Of a stretch of DNA of 29,230 bases, positions 13,297-22,600 are shown one piece after another (positions within the stretch are counted from its first letter, which is position 1; each line of letters opens with the position of its first letter). The stretch covers positions 1 through 29,230 of IMG/VR virus record IMGVR_UViG_3300030098_000165, one strand, 5' to 3'. The position numbers were made by a program, and so were the translations under genes. Below the pieces are notes generated by a model. It had not been told where the DNA came from and did no database searches. It saw nothing but the letters and a program-made list of their open reading frames with translations. This DNA is from a virus.

Positions 13297-13761
13297 TTAA
13301 AATGTTAAATAGACGCTATTATTTTCTGTGTCCGCATTGTTTTCTGTGTATTCTACAGGTGGTGCATCTTTACCTGTTGAAGCATTTTTACATATTAAGT
13401 TCATTATTCCTGTATATACCAAGTTTAACCCTGTAGGGTCTAAATTACCCTGAACAACATTCTCGTAAATACTAACATCATAAAAACCTAAAGGAAAATC
13501 TGTAGTACCTAGTTTTATATTTCCTGCAGGTAAATTTTCACTTATATTTTTTATTGTTCTTGTACTCATTTGTACAAATCTTTCTTTATTCGTATAATCT
13601 ACTGCAGGTGTATAGTATTTTTCTTTTTTAGTAAATTGACTTTTAAGACCCCACAAAGGTCTTACAAAAGCAGTTGATGTAAATTTATCATATATATTCA
13701 AACGAACTATATTGTTTATTAAAAAAAAACCTTCTGCTGATGGTGTACTAAATTGAAACAT
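13297..13761 (-). CDS. Structural protein, first of two tandem paralogues in gene order (right is 13763-14209)
   Basis: The 154-residue beta-rich protein shares clear blocks with its neighbour at 13763-14209: YTNKERFV, ENLPAGNIKLGTTDFPLGFY, DVSIYEN, NLDPTGL-VYTG and a C-terminal EYTENNADTENNSVYLTF. The two arose by tandem duplication. The gene ends 3 bases before the portal gene, so the pair is co-translated with it. No function recognised; a small virion surface or neck protein is likely. Confidence 0.65.
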   Translation of the reverse strand: MFQFSTPSAEGFFLINNIVRLNIYDKFTSTAFVRPLWGLKSQFTKKEKYYTPAVDYTNKERFVQMSTRTIKNISENLPAGNIKLGTTDFPLGFYDVSIYENVVQGNLDPTGLNLVYTGIMNLICKNASTGKDAPPVEYTENNADTENNSVYLTF

Positions 13762-13762
13762 A

Positions 13763-14209
13763 TTAATCCAATGTTATATAAACACTATCCGTGTCAGCGT
13801 CATTAGTTGTATATTCACTATATACTACAGAGTTAACATCACTTGTAGGGGCTAAATTTGCTAAACCATTGTAAATGACTGTAAGCCCTGAAGGGTCTAA
13901 ATTAGCATTAGATGTGTTTTGATATATAGTAACATCATAAAACCCTAAAGGGTAATCAGTAGAACCTAAAAATATAACGCCATTAGATAAATTTTCTCCT
14001 AAACTACTAGCTGTTACTGAAATTGATAAAATTACATATCTATTTTTATTAGTGTAAGTCGTTGGAGATATAAATGTTTTTGAATTACCTGTAAGCTGAT
14101 TAGTTACAGTAATTAAAACCTTATAATCTGAATTTGTCATTTCATCATACAAATTGAGATAATTAGTGTTTACTGTTGTTGATATGTCATCTCTAAATAA
14201 TTTAATCAT
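13763..14209 (-). CDS. Structural protein, paralogue of the next gene
   Basis: The 148-residue protein is beta-rich, with TYTNKNRYVILSISV, ENLSNGVIFLGSTDYPLGFY, DVTIYQN, NLDPSGL-VIYNG and EYTTNDADTDSVYITLD, matching the gene at 13297-13761 block by block across about 70 residues. The N-terminal ~50 residues differ. The ATG lies inside the end of the small gene upstream (8 bases of overlap). Virion or assembly protein, by location. Confidence 0.65.
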   Translation of the reverse strand: MIKLFRDDISTTVNTNYLNLYDEMTNSDYKVLITVTNQLTGNSKTFISPTTYTNKNRYVILSISVTASSLGENLSNGVIFLGSTDYPLGFYDVTIYQNTSNANLDPSGLTVIYNGLANLAPTSDVNSVVYSEYTTNDADTDSVYITLD

Positions 14210-14372
14210 TTTCTTTAAAATACTTATTCTTTTTAGGTTTGTTTTCTATAAATAAATTGTTTCTAACATCTTCTCTAAGTTTTGCAATTTGTGGTTGTGT
14301 TAAATCATCTAAAGGCAAATTGATAGAATCAATGCTTTTACCTTCCCACTCTTTTTTTAGTTTCCAAGCCAT
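14202..14372 (-). CDS. Small conserved-looking protein, 56 residues
   Basis: ATG 14372 opens 56 codons: MAWKLKKEWEGKSIDSINLP, then LDDLTQPQIAKLREDVRNNL and a Lys-rich end (KPKKNKYFKEND). It overlaps the next gene by 8 bases and is preceded by the conserved CTTTTATATTTAT motif and a terminator. The W-KLKKEWEGK...P-LT--QI--L-E start is one I recall from small genes near portals in flavobacterial phages. It is probably a head-tail or assembly accessory. Confidence 0.65.
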   Translation of the reverse strand: MAWKLKKEWEGKSIDSINLPLDDLTQPQIAKLREDVRNNLFIENKPKKNKYFKEND

Positions 14373-14381
14373 AGTAGTTTA

Positions 14382-14400
14382 CTATAAATATAAAAGTTAA
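14382..14400 (-). promoter_or_regulatory. Conserved leader motif, copy 4 (portal sub-operon)
   Basis: On the minus strand it reads TTAACTTTTATATTTATAG, ending 9 bases before ATG 14372. It shares the CTTTTATATTTAT core with three other gene starts. It follows an intrinsic terminator (14423-14449), so restarting transcription here would be expected. The TATATTTA resembles the Bacteroidota -7 box TAnnTTTG with the last base changed. Confidence 0.55.
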
Positions 14401-14422
14401 GTTATTGTTTTTTAGTGTACAA

Positions 14423-14449
14423 AAAAAGGGGTAATAAAACCCCCTTTTT
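14423..14449 (-). terminator. Intrinsic terminator after the tube-like gene
   Basis: AAAAAGGGG pairs with CCCCTTTTT around a 9-base loop, and on the minus strand the stem is followed by a T-run. It lies 20 bases after the stop of the gene ending at 14470, and would stop leftward transcription before the next sub-operon. Confidence 0.8.
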
Positions 14450-14469
14450 CTTTGTTTATAGAGTAACGA

Positions 14470-15063
14470 TTAAGTGCCTACTGTAATAGTTAAGTTAGCT
14501 TCATCAGTCAATCCATCAAATGGATATTTAGCTGTAGCAGCTCCTGCACTAGCAGGTAACTGAATTAAAGCGTTCTTTTCTTCTGCTCCCCACTCAATAG
14601 TGTAACCATTCATGTCACCTTTTGCAGTTCCTGTAACTACTGTTCCACCTGTAATGTAGCAACCACCATCTATACCTAATAAGTATACATTGTCATTTGC
14701 ATCTTGAACAAAGATTTGACTTCTTGAATAAGCCATTAATCTTAATTCATTAGTCATATCATGATCAATCTTTTGTAGTGTTACAGATAATGCTTGTGTG
14801 AAAAATGTTGTTCCATTAGCATTGTCTGAGTTTATAGTAACAGTTAAGCTAGATAAATTTTGAACTAAGTCATACTTAAAAACCTCTACTGTACCACCAC
14901 AGCAAGACCATGTCGCAAAACCTGCAGTAGTCATTTCTGTAGCGTTAATAGTAGCAACAGCAGAAACATTATTACTGTATGATTTAGCAATATAGATAGC
15001 TTTCAGTCCACCAATACTGTCTTTACAGTCAATTAAACGTCCTCTTGTAATATCACAAGCCAT
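14470..15063 (-). CDS. Structural protein, tail-tube-like
   Basis: The 197-residue protein begins ACDITRGRLIDCKDSIGGLK then AIYIAK, continues with VFKYDLVQNLSSLTVTINSD, NGTTFFTQALSVTLQKIDHD, ELRLMAYSRSQIFVQDANDN and GGCYITGGTVVTGTAKGDMN-GYTIEW. The order is that of an abundant small structural protein of flavobacterial phages, with a two-sheet fold like tail-tube proteins. It follows the capsid gene and is framed by terminators, consistent with high and separately tuned expression. Tube protein is my inference; a head decoration protein is the alternative. Confidence 0.6.
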   Translation of the reverse strand: MACDITRGRLIDCKDSIGGLKAIYIAKSYSNNVSAVATINATEMTTAGFATWSCCGGTVEVFKYDLVQNLSSLTVTINSDNANGTTFFTQALSVTLQKIDHDMTNELRLMAYSRSQIFVQDANDNVYLLGIDGGCYITGGTVVTGTAKGDMNGYTIEWGAEEKNALIQLPASAGAATAKYPFDGLTDEANLTITVGT

Positions 15064-15092
15064 ATTATTTTATTATTTAAAGGTTAATAAAA

Positions 15093-15112
15093 GGGGCTAT
15101 ATTTCAAGCCCC
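15093..15112 (-). terminator. Hairpin after the major capsid gene
   Basis: GGGGCT (15093-15098) and AGCCCC (15107-15112) form a 6-bp GC-rich stem with an 8-base loop, followed on the minus strand by TTTTATTAA. It lies just after the capsid stop (15127) and only 30 bases before the next ATG, so it probably gives partial termination or stabilises the 3' end. Confidence 0.65.
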
Positions 15113-15126
15113 ATTTAAAGTATCTA

Positions 15127-16113
15127 TTAAGTCCAAACAGTTGAACCATATACACCATCAGTCGCAACAGCAGTCTGTACACCGATTGCAAAGTTCATTA
15201 CAACTCTTACGTTGTCAGAACCATCATATTCATACGTTGGAATTAAACGTGCTTCAGTCCAATCTGTAGCTAGGTTAGTTCCAAATACTAAGTTTTCAGG
15301 GTAAGTGAAAAGGATAGTATCGTTGAACATTCCAGGACATCTGTAAATTGGGTAACCAAAGTAAGTAGCAGTATCAGCTTTTGCATCAAATCCTAATCCT
15401 GAAATTTGTCCTTGATTAGAACCTGCAGCAGCTAATGCTTGAATGTAAAAACCATAAGTCTTGTTATTCATGTAGAAACCAACACCAGGCTTAGTTAGCA
15501 TTCCTGAATGATTAGCAGCAGCCGAATCATAAACAGCAGCCATATCAGTAAGAATGTCTGAGGCTGCTAAAGCATCAGCAAAATCTACTTCTGAGAAATC
15601 TTTACACGCTGAAGCGTCTGCACCTGCTTCGTCTTGCGTTCCATCATCAGATAAAAAGCCTGTTCCGAAAGGAGCAGTACCTTGCCATATTCCTATTTCT
15701 AATTGAGCAGCAGCTTTTCCTGCAACTACTTGTAATAAGAAATCAGAAAAAGACTGTGGTAAGTTACCATTTCTGTCCATTCCTTGCCCCATCCATGTTG
15801 GGAAAATTGTTCCTCGACAAATTTCTTCGTTAACTTTAAGATCAGTTAAGCTAAGAACTTGTTCACTTGTTGATGTGTCATTTCCACTAGAGAAAGAACA
15901 AGCAGCAGCAACAATAGGATTAGCACAAGCTATATTGTTAATTACTGCACTTTTTGTTAAGCCATCTAAGACTCTTACATAACCTTTAGCAACTGTGTCA
16001 GGACTTCTCAAGGCAGCAGTCACATAAGGCATTGCGTGGACACCTGCGTATGTATCACCATTTACAGTAATGTCAAATTCACGTCTTTTTGATAATTGAA
16101 TTTTATTCGCCAT
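15127..16113 (-). CDS. Major capsid protein
   Basis: This 328-residue protein has the size, composition and place of the HK97-fold shell protein: directly after protease and scaffold genes. N-terminal KRREFDITVNGDTYAGVHAM is followed by long Ala/Gly-rich segments (LQVVAGKAAAQLEIGIWQGT) like the spine helix, and GYPIYRCPGMFNDTILFTYP as the P-domain strand before the C-terminal RVVMNFAIGVQTAV. The start follows a strong A-rich leader (AAATTTAAAAAA), as found before highly expressed Bacteroidota genes. It has three cysteines near residues 63, 72 and 99. Confidence 0.85.
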   Translation of the reverse strand: MANKIQLSKRREFDITVNGDTYAGVHAMPYVTAALRSPDTVAKGYVRVLDGLTKSAVINNIACANPIVAAACSFSSGNDTSTSEQVLSLTDLKVNEEICRGTIFPTWMGQGMDRNGNLPQSFSDFLLQVVAGKAAAQLEIGIWQGTAPFGTGFLSDDGTQDEAGADASACKDFSEVDFADALAASDILTDMAAVYDSAAANHSGMLTKPGVGFYMNNKTYGFYIQALAAAGSNQGQISGLGFDAKADTATYFGYPIYRCPGMFNDTILFTYPENLVFGTNLATDWTEARLIPTYEYDGSDNVRVVMNFAIGVQTAVATDGVYGSTVWT

Positions 16114-16123
16114 TTTTTTAAAT

Positions 16124-16822
16124 TTATTTGTTATTAATGTAATATGCTGTCCTCTCCATTGGTGACAGTTTCGCTAAATCAACAGTTGCACTAAATTGCT
16201 CCCCTTCAGGATTGTAATTAATACCTTCCGTAGCAGGTTCGCCACTTAATTCAACTATTTTGCTTTTTAATTCTTCGATTTGTGTCATAAGTTCCCCTAT
16301 AACTTCATTAGACATTTCTGTCTTATCTTCTTCAGAATCTTCTGTTTTTTCTTCGGAAACTTCTTCAGACAATTCAGCAGATGCTTCTACTTTGTCTGCT
16401 TTTAAGTCAGCAACTGCATCTTCTAAATTTTTAATTCTTTTTTCCATTCCTTCCCAATCAGCAACATCAGCTTCTTCAGCTAATTCTTCTTCTTTAGATT
16501 CCTCAGCTACTTCTTCAGAAAGTTCTTCTTCAGATGCTTCAACATCTTCAGCTTCTTTTTCTTCTCCTAAGTCTAGGATTTCAGATGAATCACCGATTGT
16601 CATTTTATTTCCGTTTTCCATTGTGTACGACCCCGCAGATAATGCTTCTGCTTCGCCATCATCACCAATAGCAAACACTTTAGACCCAATCATAAATTGC
16701 TCATCTTCTGTAGCAATAATACGACCATCATCTAATTTCATTTCAGCGTAGAATTTTACGCTATAAGATTTTGGTTCATTTTTCATTTTTAAGAGATTTA
16801 AAATTTTTTCTATAGTTCCCAT
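16124..16822 (-). CDS. Capsid scaffolding protein
   Basis: The 232-residue protein is very rich in Glu (about residues 85-180: VEASEEELSEEVAEESKEEE and repeats of SEE/AEE) with a coiled-coil stretch, MEKRIKNLEDAVADLKADKV. A short N-terminal beta domain (KFYAEMKLDDGRIIATEDEQ) precedes this. The C-terminal GINYNPEGEQFSA and SPMERTAYYINN helix is the likely capsid-binding end. Place between the prohead protease and capsid genes fits a scaffold that is cleaved and lost on maturation. Confidence 0.8.
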   Translation of the reverse strand: MGTIEKILNLLKMKNEPKSYSVKFYAEMKLDDGRIIATEDEQFMIGSKVFAIGDDGEAEALSAGSYTMENGNKMTIGDSSEILDLGEEKEAEDVEASEEELSEEVAEESKEEELAEEADVADWEGMEKRIKNLEDAVADLKADKVEASAELSEEVSEEKTEDSEEDKTEMSNEVIGELMTQIEELKSKIVELSGEPATEGINYNPEGEQFSATVDLAKLSPMERTAYYINNK

Positions 16823-16825
16823 AAC

Positions 16826-16843
16826 ATTAATAAATATAAAAGG
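16826..16843 (-). promoter_or_regulatory. Conserved leader motif, copy 3 (scaffold-capsid sub-operon)
   Basis: On the minus strand it reads CCTTTTATATTTATTAAT, ending 3 bases before ATG 16822. The core is identical to copies 1 and 4, and a GTAAACA lies about 12 bases upstream of it as in copy 2. Confidence 0.55.
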
Positions 16844-16862
16844 ATTAAAACTGTTTACTTCT

Positions 16863-17858
16863 TTATCGTTTTACTGTTCTATTTTTGATAGCTGAACAGA
16901 CTTTAGCAGCTACTTCTTTATTACCATATTGCTTGATTTGATCTCGCATACATTCGTCCCAAGAATACTTTAACATAGCTTTTCTTTTAGCATAAGCAAC
17001 ATATTCTAGCATTTTGTATTTTTTCTTTCTTTTCTTTTTACCTGTATCAGCATATTCTTCTCTAGCTGTAGCAGTAGAATGGTCAGCACAAGGCATAAAC
17101 AACTTAACACCATCAACAGTATGAGGATGAGAACCCGAACAACCTTTAAACATTTCTGCATAGATTTCAGCTTCTTCTTTAGTTCTAAATAATGGCTCAC
17201 CATCTAAAGCACCAACAGGATTTAATTCATTGTCTAAGATTAGATTTTTAATTTTACCCATCATTACCTCATCAGGACAATCTTCACACACTTCATCTAA
17301 TATATCTACTTGTTTAGATGCTTCAATTAGTTTATCCGTAAAATATCCCTCAATACTAAAACCTCTAACTTCTTTATTTTTAATTGCTTCCCAAATTTCA
17401 GGATTGTTTTCTGCTGATACTTGCACAAACCACGTGCCAATAGGTAAGTTGTTAAAGCCATACATATTAGACTTGTCATATTTCTTGTCTTCCTTAATCC
17501 ACGATTCTACGACAGTTAATCCCTGAATTGGCTCTTTGTGTTCAAAGGTATGATTATTATTGTTTAAACTATTCATAAATAGCTTCTGTGCTTGTTTAAT
17601 AGTTTCCTTAGTAAAGAATACGTCATATTCTTCATTTGTTTCTTTATCTAGTCTAGGTATTTTTTTGTCAGGGACAAGAATTGCACCTACTAGCTGTTTT
17701 TTTTCTTCATCTACTTTTGCAAGAGATAAAAAGTCATTATTAAAGAAAACAAAATTTTCTTCTATTGCAGGAAACTTGACAATGCTGATTGCATCAACGC
17801 CAAACATATCTGCTGTTTCGTCTATAATTAGTTCTATAAGTTTTTTCTTTTTTGCCAT
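16863..17858 (-). CDS. XkdF-like prohead protease
   Basis: The 331-residue protein has the XkdF-type serine protease core at residues 55-173: LVGAILVPDKKIPRLD, VFFTKETI, then NNHTFEHKEPIQGLTVVESW with the likely His (103 or 107), and VRGFSIEGYF with the likely Ser168. This protease trims scaffold and capsid proteins inside the procapsid. Two extra modules follow: a Cys/His cluster (residues 240-260: GC, HPH, PCADH) and a helical end, WDECMRDQIKQYG...CSAIKN. The first lysine cluster and the Lys-rich 274-281 stretch are low in complexity. It sits right before the scaffold, as is usual for prohead proteases. Confidence 0.8.
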   Translation of the reverse strand: MAKKKKLIELIIDETADMFGVDAISIVKFPAIEENFVFFNNDFLSLAKVDEEKKQLVGAILVPDKKIPRLDKETNEEYDVFFTKETIKQAQKLFMNSLNNNNHTFEHKEPIQGLTVVESWIKEDKKYDKSNMYGFNNLPIGTWFVQVSAENNPEIWEAIKNKEVRGFSIEGYFTDKLIEASKQVDILDEVCEDCPDEVMMGKIKNLILDNELNPVGALDGEPLFRTKEEAEIYAEMFKGCSGSHPHTVDGVKLFMPCADHSTATAREEYADTGKKKRKKKYKMLEYVAYAKRKAMLKYSWDECMRDQIKQYGNKEVAAKVCSAIKNRTVKR

Positions 17859-17863
17859 AACAT

Positions 17864-17880
17864 CTATAAATATAAAGTTC
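17864..17880 (-). promoter_or_regulatory. Conserved leader motif, copy 2 (protease gene)
   Basis: On the minus strand it reads GAACTTTATATTTATAG, ending 5 bases before ATG 17858. It is one T shorter in the T-run than the other three copies and, like copy 3, is preceded by GTAAACA. Confidence 0.5.
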
Positions 17881-17890
17881 TTAATTTTGT

Positions 17891-19504
17891 TTACAACGTA
17901 GCTTGTACTTCTAATTCTTCTTGTAGTGCTTGTGAGCTGCTAATATCATTTTCAACTACATAGGCTTGTATAGGTTGGGCTGCTGTAGTTATAGCTTCAA
18001 TGTTAGGAACAAGAGGACCTAAGCCTGTTGGACCAACTTCTTCAGGTTCTACATCAGGCACACTGACTGCACCACCTGCAGATGGTGCTGCACTATCAAT
18101 ACCACTTAATTCACCTGCTCCCCCACCATCTTTTACTTTTCCTAATATAGCTTTTGCTTGACCTATTCCTGTTAAAACTGTTCCTACTAATTGTGCAATT
18201 AATAAAGGTGTTGTAACAGGTGCTGCAGGACCTGATGCTGCTCCTGCTGCTGATGCTCCTGCTATTGCACTTGAAATACCTGATGCTGTATCTATTAAAA
18301 TTTGTGCTATTGCTGCTGCTTTACCTACCCTAGTTCCTTCACCTGCTAATTGACCTATACCTGATAATATAGATTTACCTGCATCTATAGTAGCTGCTTT
18401 TTTAGCTGCATTAATTGCTTGTTGTGTTTTTAGTCTATCTTTTCCTGTTTTCTTGTCTACTTTTAATACTTCTTTACCTGTTTTCTTTGTTTCTTTTATT
18501 AAACTGTCGTTATATTCTTTCTCTAACGATTTTAATTGGGTTAATTGTTCAGACCTTTGGCTTGTAATACGTTCATCAATTTCCGCCATGTTGTTTTTGG
18601 CTTCTTGTAATGCAACTTGTAACCCTACATTAGTTTCATTTGCTTCCAGTTCTAACTGAGCTAAATCCAACCTCTTTTGAGCTAATTCTCTTTCTTGTAT
18701 AAATTGTTCATCTAATATAGCAGCTAATTCTTGTGCTGCTCCAATTCTTTCTTGTAAGGTTAAATTAATATCATCTCTACGTTGTCTTTCTATTTCTGCT
18801 TCTCTTTGAAATTCCAACCTTAATCCTTCTTGTTTAGCAGTGGCTAGTTCTACCTCTTTTCTTAAATTACTAACAGCTTTACCATAATCATTTGCTGCCC
18901 TTATACTATTTCTTAATTGTTTAGATTGTTCTTTAAGATTTTCTACAAAAGTGTTCTGTTGAACTTCTGTCATTCCTGTCGCTAATTGAACAAATCCTGT
19001 TTTAGCATCCGCCAAACCTTCTTTCAAACCTTCTAAGTCCCTACTAAAAGCGGATTTAATTACATTCCCTAAAGCCCCAAAAGTATCAATTAAACCTTCT
19101 ATCCTATTAGCGATATTTGCTTTAATAGCAGCCCATAAATCTATTACAGCTTGTTTAGGATCAGAAAATGCTTTAAACATTTTTTGCCCTAATTCAATAG
19201 CTGTATTTATTAAAGCATTAAAAACAAAACCAACGCTTTCAGAAGCCCTTGTTACTGCGTCCATTACAACTTGGTTTTCACCAAGCATATCTTTTAGTTT
19301 AACAAAAGCAGCAACAATTAATCCAACACCCATAGCTTTAAATGCTGTTCCTGTTGCAGTTATTCCTGTGGTTAAATTTTTAAAACCTAACTCAGCGGTT
19401 ACAGTGGCTTCATCAACCCCTTCAATCCCTTGTTGTAATTCATCTATTTGTGAAATTGCATCTTGTGCTTTTACATCTATTTCTATTGTTTTTTTTACCG
19501 CCAT
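17891..19504 (-). CDS. Tail tape-measure-like protein
   Basis: The 537-residue protein starts with a short beta element (KKTIEIDVKAQDAISQIDEL) and is then helical. Hydrophobic segments lie at about 47-70 and 385-460 (rich in Ala, Gly, Ile), and a long coiled coil with LQERIGAAQELAAILDEQFI spans about 190-345. The C-terminal tail QPIQAYVVENDISSSQALQE is typical of tape-measure proteins in Bacteroidota phages. If it sets tail length at about 0.15 nm per residue the tail would be near 80 nm, a short siphovirus tail. It lies apart from the chaperone genes, with five tail genes between. Confidence 0.7.
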   Translation of the reverse strand: MAVKKTIEIDVKAQDAISQIDELQQGIEGVDEATVTAELGFKNLTTGITATGTAFKAMGVGLIVAAFVKLKDMLGENQVVMDAVTRASESVGFVFNALINTAIELGQKMFKAFSDPKQAVIDLWAAIKANIANRIEGLIDTFGALGNVIKSAFSRDLEGLKEGLADAKTGFVQLATGMTEVQQNTFVENLKEQSKQLRNSIRAANDYGKAVSNLRKEVELATAKQEGLRLEFQREAEIERQRRDDINLTLQERIGAAQELAAILDEQFIQERELAQKRLDLAQLELEANETNVGLQVALQEAKNNMAEIDERITSQRSEQLTQLKSLEKEYNDSLIKETKKTGKEVLKVDKKTGKDRLKTQQAINAAKKAATIDAGKSILSGIGQLAGEGTRVGKAAAIAQILIDTASGISSAIAGASAAGAASGPAAPVTTPLLIAQLVGTVLTGIGQAKAILGKVKDGGGAGELSGIDSAAPSAGGAVSVPDVEPEEVGPTGLGPLVPNIEAITTAAQPIQAYVVENDISSSQALQEELEVQATL

Positions 19505-19668
19505 ACTATTCTCATTATTTGTTTAAACATTCTTTTAAAACTTGTATGATATTCTTCTATCCCATAAACAAAGTCTAGTTCTTTATTTTTATATTCTACT
19601 AATTGTATATTATCAATAGCAGGTATAATTATCTTTGTAGTATTTTTTATATATTTTTTTAATTCCAT
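19495..19668 (-). CDS. Small tail-region protein, 57 residues
   Basis: ATG 19668 lies inside the end of the large tail gene and the frame ends inside the tape-measure gene. A TTG at 19677 is the only upstream alternative. The product, MELKKYIKNTTKIIIPAIDN then a Tyr/Phe-rich stretch and basic end (FKRMFKQIMRIVWR), is not recognised. Overlap on both sides supports it as a real coupled gene in the tail module. Confidence 0.6.
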   Translation of the reverse strand: MELKKYIKNTTKIIIPAIDNIQLVEYKNKELDFVYGIEEYHTSFKRMFKQIMRIVWR

Positions 19669-22600
19669 ATTAACCAATCATTATTTTGTAAATATATTCC
19701 GTCTCCATCTTGATATAAAGCCATATTATCGCCATACCCTAAACTCATGTTATCCAATGTTTGTACAGTTAAATCTACTGTCAAAGACCAAACCCTTTTA
19801 GTGTCTTCTTCTAAATCGTCTAAACCAAAAGAAATAACCCCGCTACTATGACTTATATATAAAGATGTTCTAGAACCAACTTCTGCTATATTAAATTCTT
19901 GAACCCCACCTGCTGTTCCTATTTGCGTTATATTTCCTGATATATTTTTAAATGATGTATAATAAGAAAATGCTTCTAAATAACCTGTAGTATAAGTAGA
20001 GTTTGTTCCACCCACCACTACTACTGTGCCATTTATTCTTATAATCATATTAGAATTGTTTGGAATAATAGGGTTTTTAGTTCCTGTCACCCCTTGAGGA
20101 TACGCATACCCTCTTGTAGTTCCTGTTGTATATCCAATCAAAACCATTCTGTGTGCTTCACCATTTACAGAAGGAATAGATAAATTTTTATTTCTAAATT
20201 TAATTACTAAATCATCACCATTATAAGGAATCATGGCAGTAGCTGTTTTGGTGTTATTAGTACCTACTATAAATGGTTTGTTTAATTTTGCTAGTTTACC
20301 TTGAAAAATAGTTTTTAATTGACTGCCACTAAAAATTGCTCTTGCATTTCTTTGGTTTTGAATCCAAGCAGGTAAGCTGTTAGTGTTAACTTGACATGCT
20401 CTTAGCGATAAATCAATACCTAAAGATGCAGGTGGCAAAAGAGCATCAATAATTGTTCCACCTAAACAGTCACAACATGCAGGGTCTGCATAAAGTCCTG
20501 TTTGGTCAGTATTAGTAACTGTAGGGGTACAATCAGGGGTTTCATTAGGACACCATGTGTGAACACCTAATACAGGCATCGGACCTACAACATAATTACA
20601 CGCATAACAAGAACCATCATAAGTGTCGTTAATTTTAAGTAAAGTAGCTTTTGTTGAAACTTCACTTCCAACTTGATAATTTTGTATTTTTAAAATTCTC
20701 CAATATGAATCTCTAATAAAAATTTCATCATTAAATTTAAAATTAAAAATATCTACTTCGTTTAAGTTTAAATTACATTCCATTATTCTAGCATCTTCAC
20801 CATATATGTTATTTAGATAATTGCTCCAATATAAATAGTGCAAACTATTTTGTGAAATTGCAGTATCGCCATCAGAATTAAAAACGTCTAATTCTCCACA
20901 GATAGGTGGAGCAGGTGACCAATACAAAGACTTAGTAGAGGTTGTTATTGTTGATACACCTGATGATGGTGTTAAATCATAAGGACTGCATAATGGATAT
21001 GTTTGAAAAGAATAAGATGTAATTACAGAACTATTTTTATCTTGATGATGAAAGTATATAGTAATAGCATTACCTGATTCATCTTGGATATTAGTCGCAG
21101 AACCATTATAAAAAAATAATTTGGGTTTTGTTTCATTTAAAATGTTTTCATAGCCACCTTCAACTTCGTTATAAGTAAATTCATAATGAACTGCCATATT
21201 AGGCAAATTTGTAGGTGCTTGTGTATCTTCTCCATTTATAAATACCTTCTGATTTATGTAAGGTGAAAATATAGGGTTATTTTTTAATGTTCCCGTAGCA
21301 AAATCATTATTGTTTTCTGTGCTAGTAAATTTACCATAAACATTTAACGTAGGTGCTTCTAATTTTATAGACTTATTAGAAATATCTACATCTTCTAAAT
21401 CTGTAAAAATTGTTTCTTTTTTTTGTAATTGAGTAGTGTCTTTTACTATAATTTCTTTTGATGTGTCTAATTTATCAGTCCAATTTTTAATGCTTCCTGC
21501 TGCTAAATAATCATTATAAGGCTCAATAATTAGATTACTAGGATTATCAGGGTCAGTTAAAAAGACTAAATTAAATCTTTCTATAATGTCTTTTAAAAAT
21601 GCTTTTTGTGTTATAGAAGGATCAATACCTGCAGGAACTAGTACTTGTCTATCATATACATCAGGTGTAGGACCATTCCATTGAAATCTAACTAAATTTT
21701 TGCAACCCACAAACAAAGTGCCTGTTGACCCGAATGTAGCATAAATTAAAAGCCCAACTAGTCCTGTAATTCTTTGCCAACCATCAAAAGTAACAAGAAT
21801 CCTGCCTGACTTACCTACAGGCATAGCATCTAAAGGAATCCAGACAGTTTTATCAAAATCAACTGCACCATCTTGCGCAGCTGTAGGGACAGTATATGAA
21901 GATTCAACATAGCCATAAACTGTGTCTAAATCCATTTCAGAGGTTGTTGGGTTATAATCTACTATTTTAGCTCTAACAACTTTGCCAGTAGAACCTGCAG
22001 TAATGTTTGAAGCTCGTAGTGTAAAAGAACATTGAACATAGCCTGTTTGTGCTACACTATTTTTAGTAAAATAATGATCATCAGTATTCCAAAGTCCTGT
22101 TGAGTCTTGGGGAGAGGTATAACCTAAACCAGGAATGGGTTGGTTAGTGTCAGCTTGAACTATAGACCAATTATCATATTGTGTTGTTCCACTTAAATCA
22201 TACCAAGCTCCCCAAGACTCGCTATTTCCGACCTTAGTCCATCCATATATATTTCCTACAGGCTCGGTTTCTGGTTTAGGCAGTGCAGTATGATTACAAG
22301 TAGTCATAAAAATTTTACCAAAATAATTGCCATCTATAAAGCTAGATGTATAGCTAAACCCTGCTTTTGCTATTATCCTTTTAAATAATTCTTTTATTTG
22401 AATAGCAGGTTTAAATTGTGTAATAGGCACTTGTAAATTAGATTGATCTGCACTAAGTGATGAAGCCTTTAAGTATTCTGCTGCATCTATGTTATAATAA
22501 GCATTACCTATAGTAAAAGACATAGGGTACATAACTTTCTGAACATTTACATCAGTATCTCTTAAAGAAACATTGTTTACATTTTCAAAACCACCATCAG

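Noticed and set aside
16260-16751. Long Ser-rich plus-strand frame of 163 codons
   Set aside because: It is the antisense shadow of the Glu-rich scaffold gene (GAA/GAG codons read as TTC/CTC and TCT), with no promoter and an unlikely composition.
18090-18300. Ala/Gly-rich repeated codons in the tape-measure gene as a DNA repeat
   Set aside because: The repetition follows from amino-acid composition (Ala, Gly) and has no fixed repeat unit.
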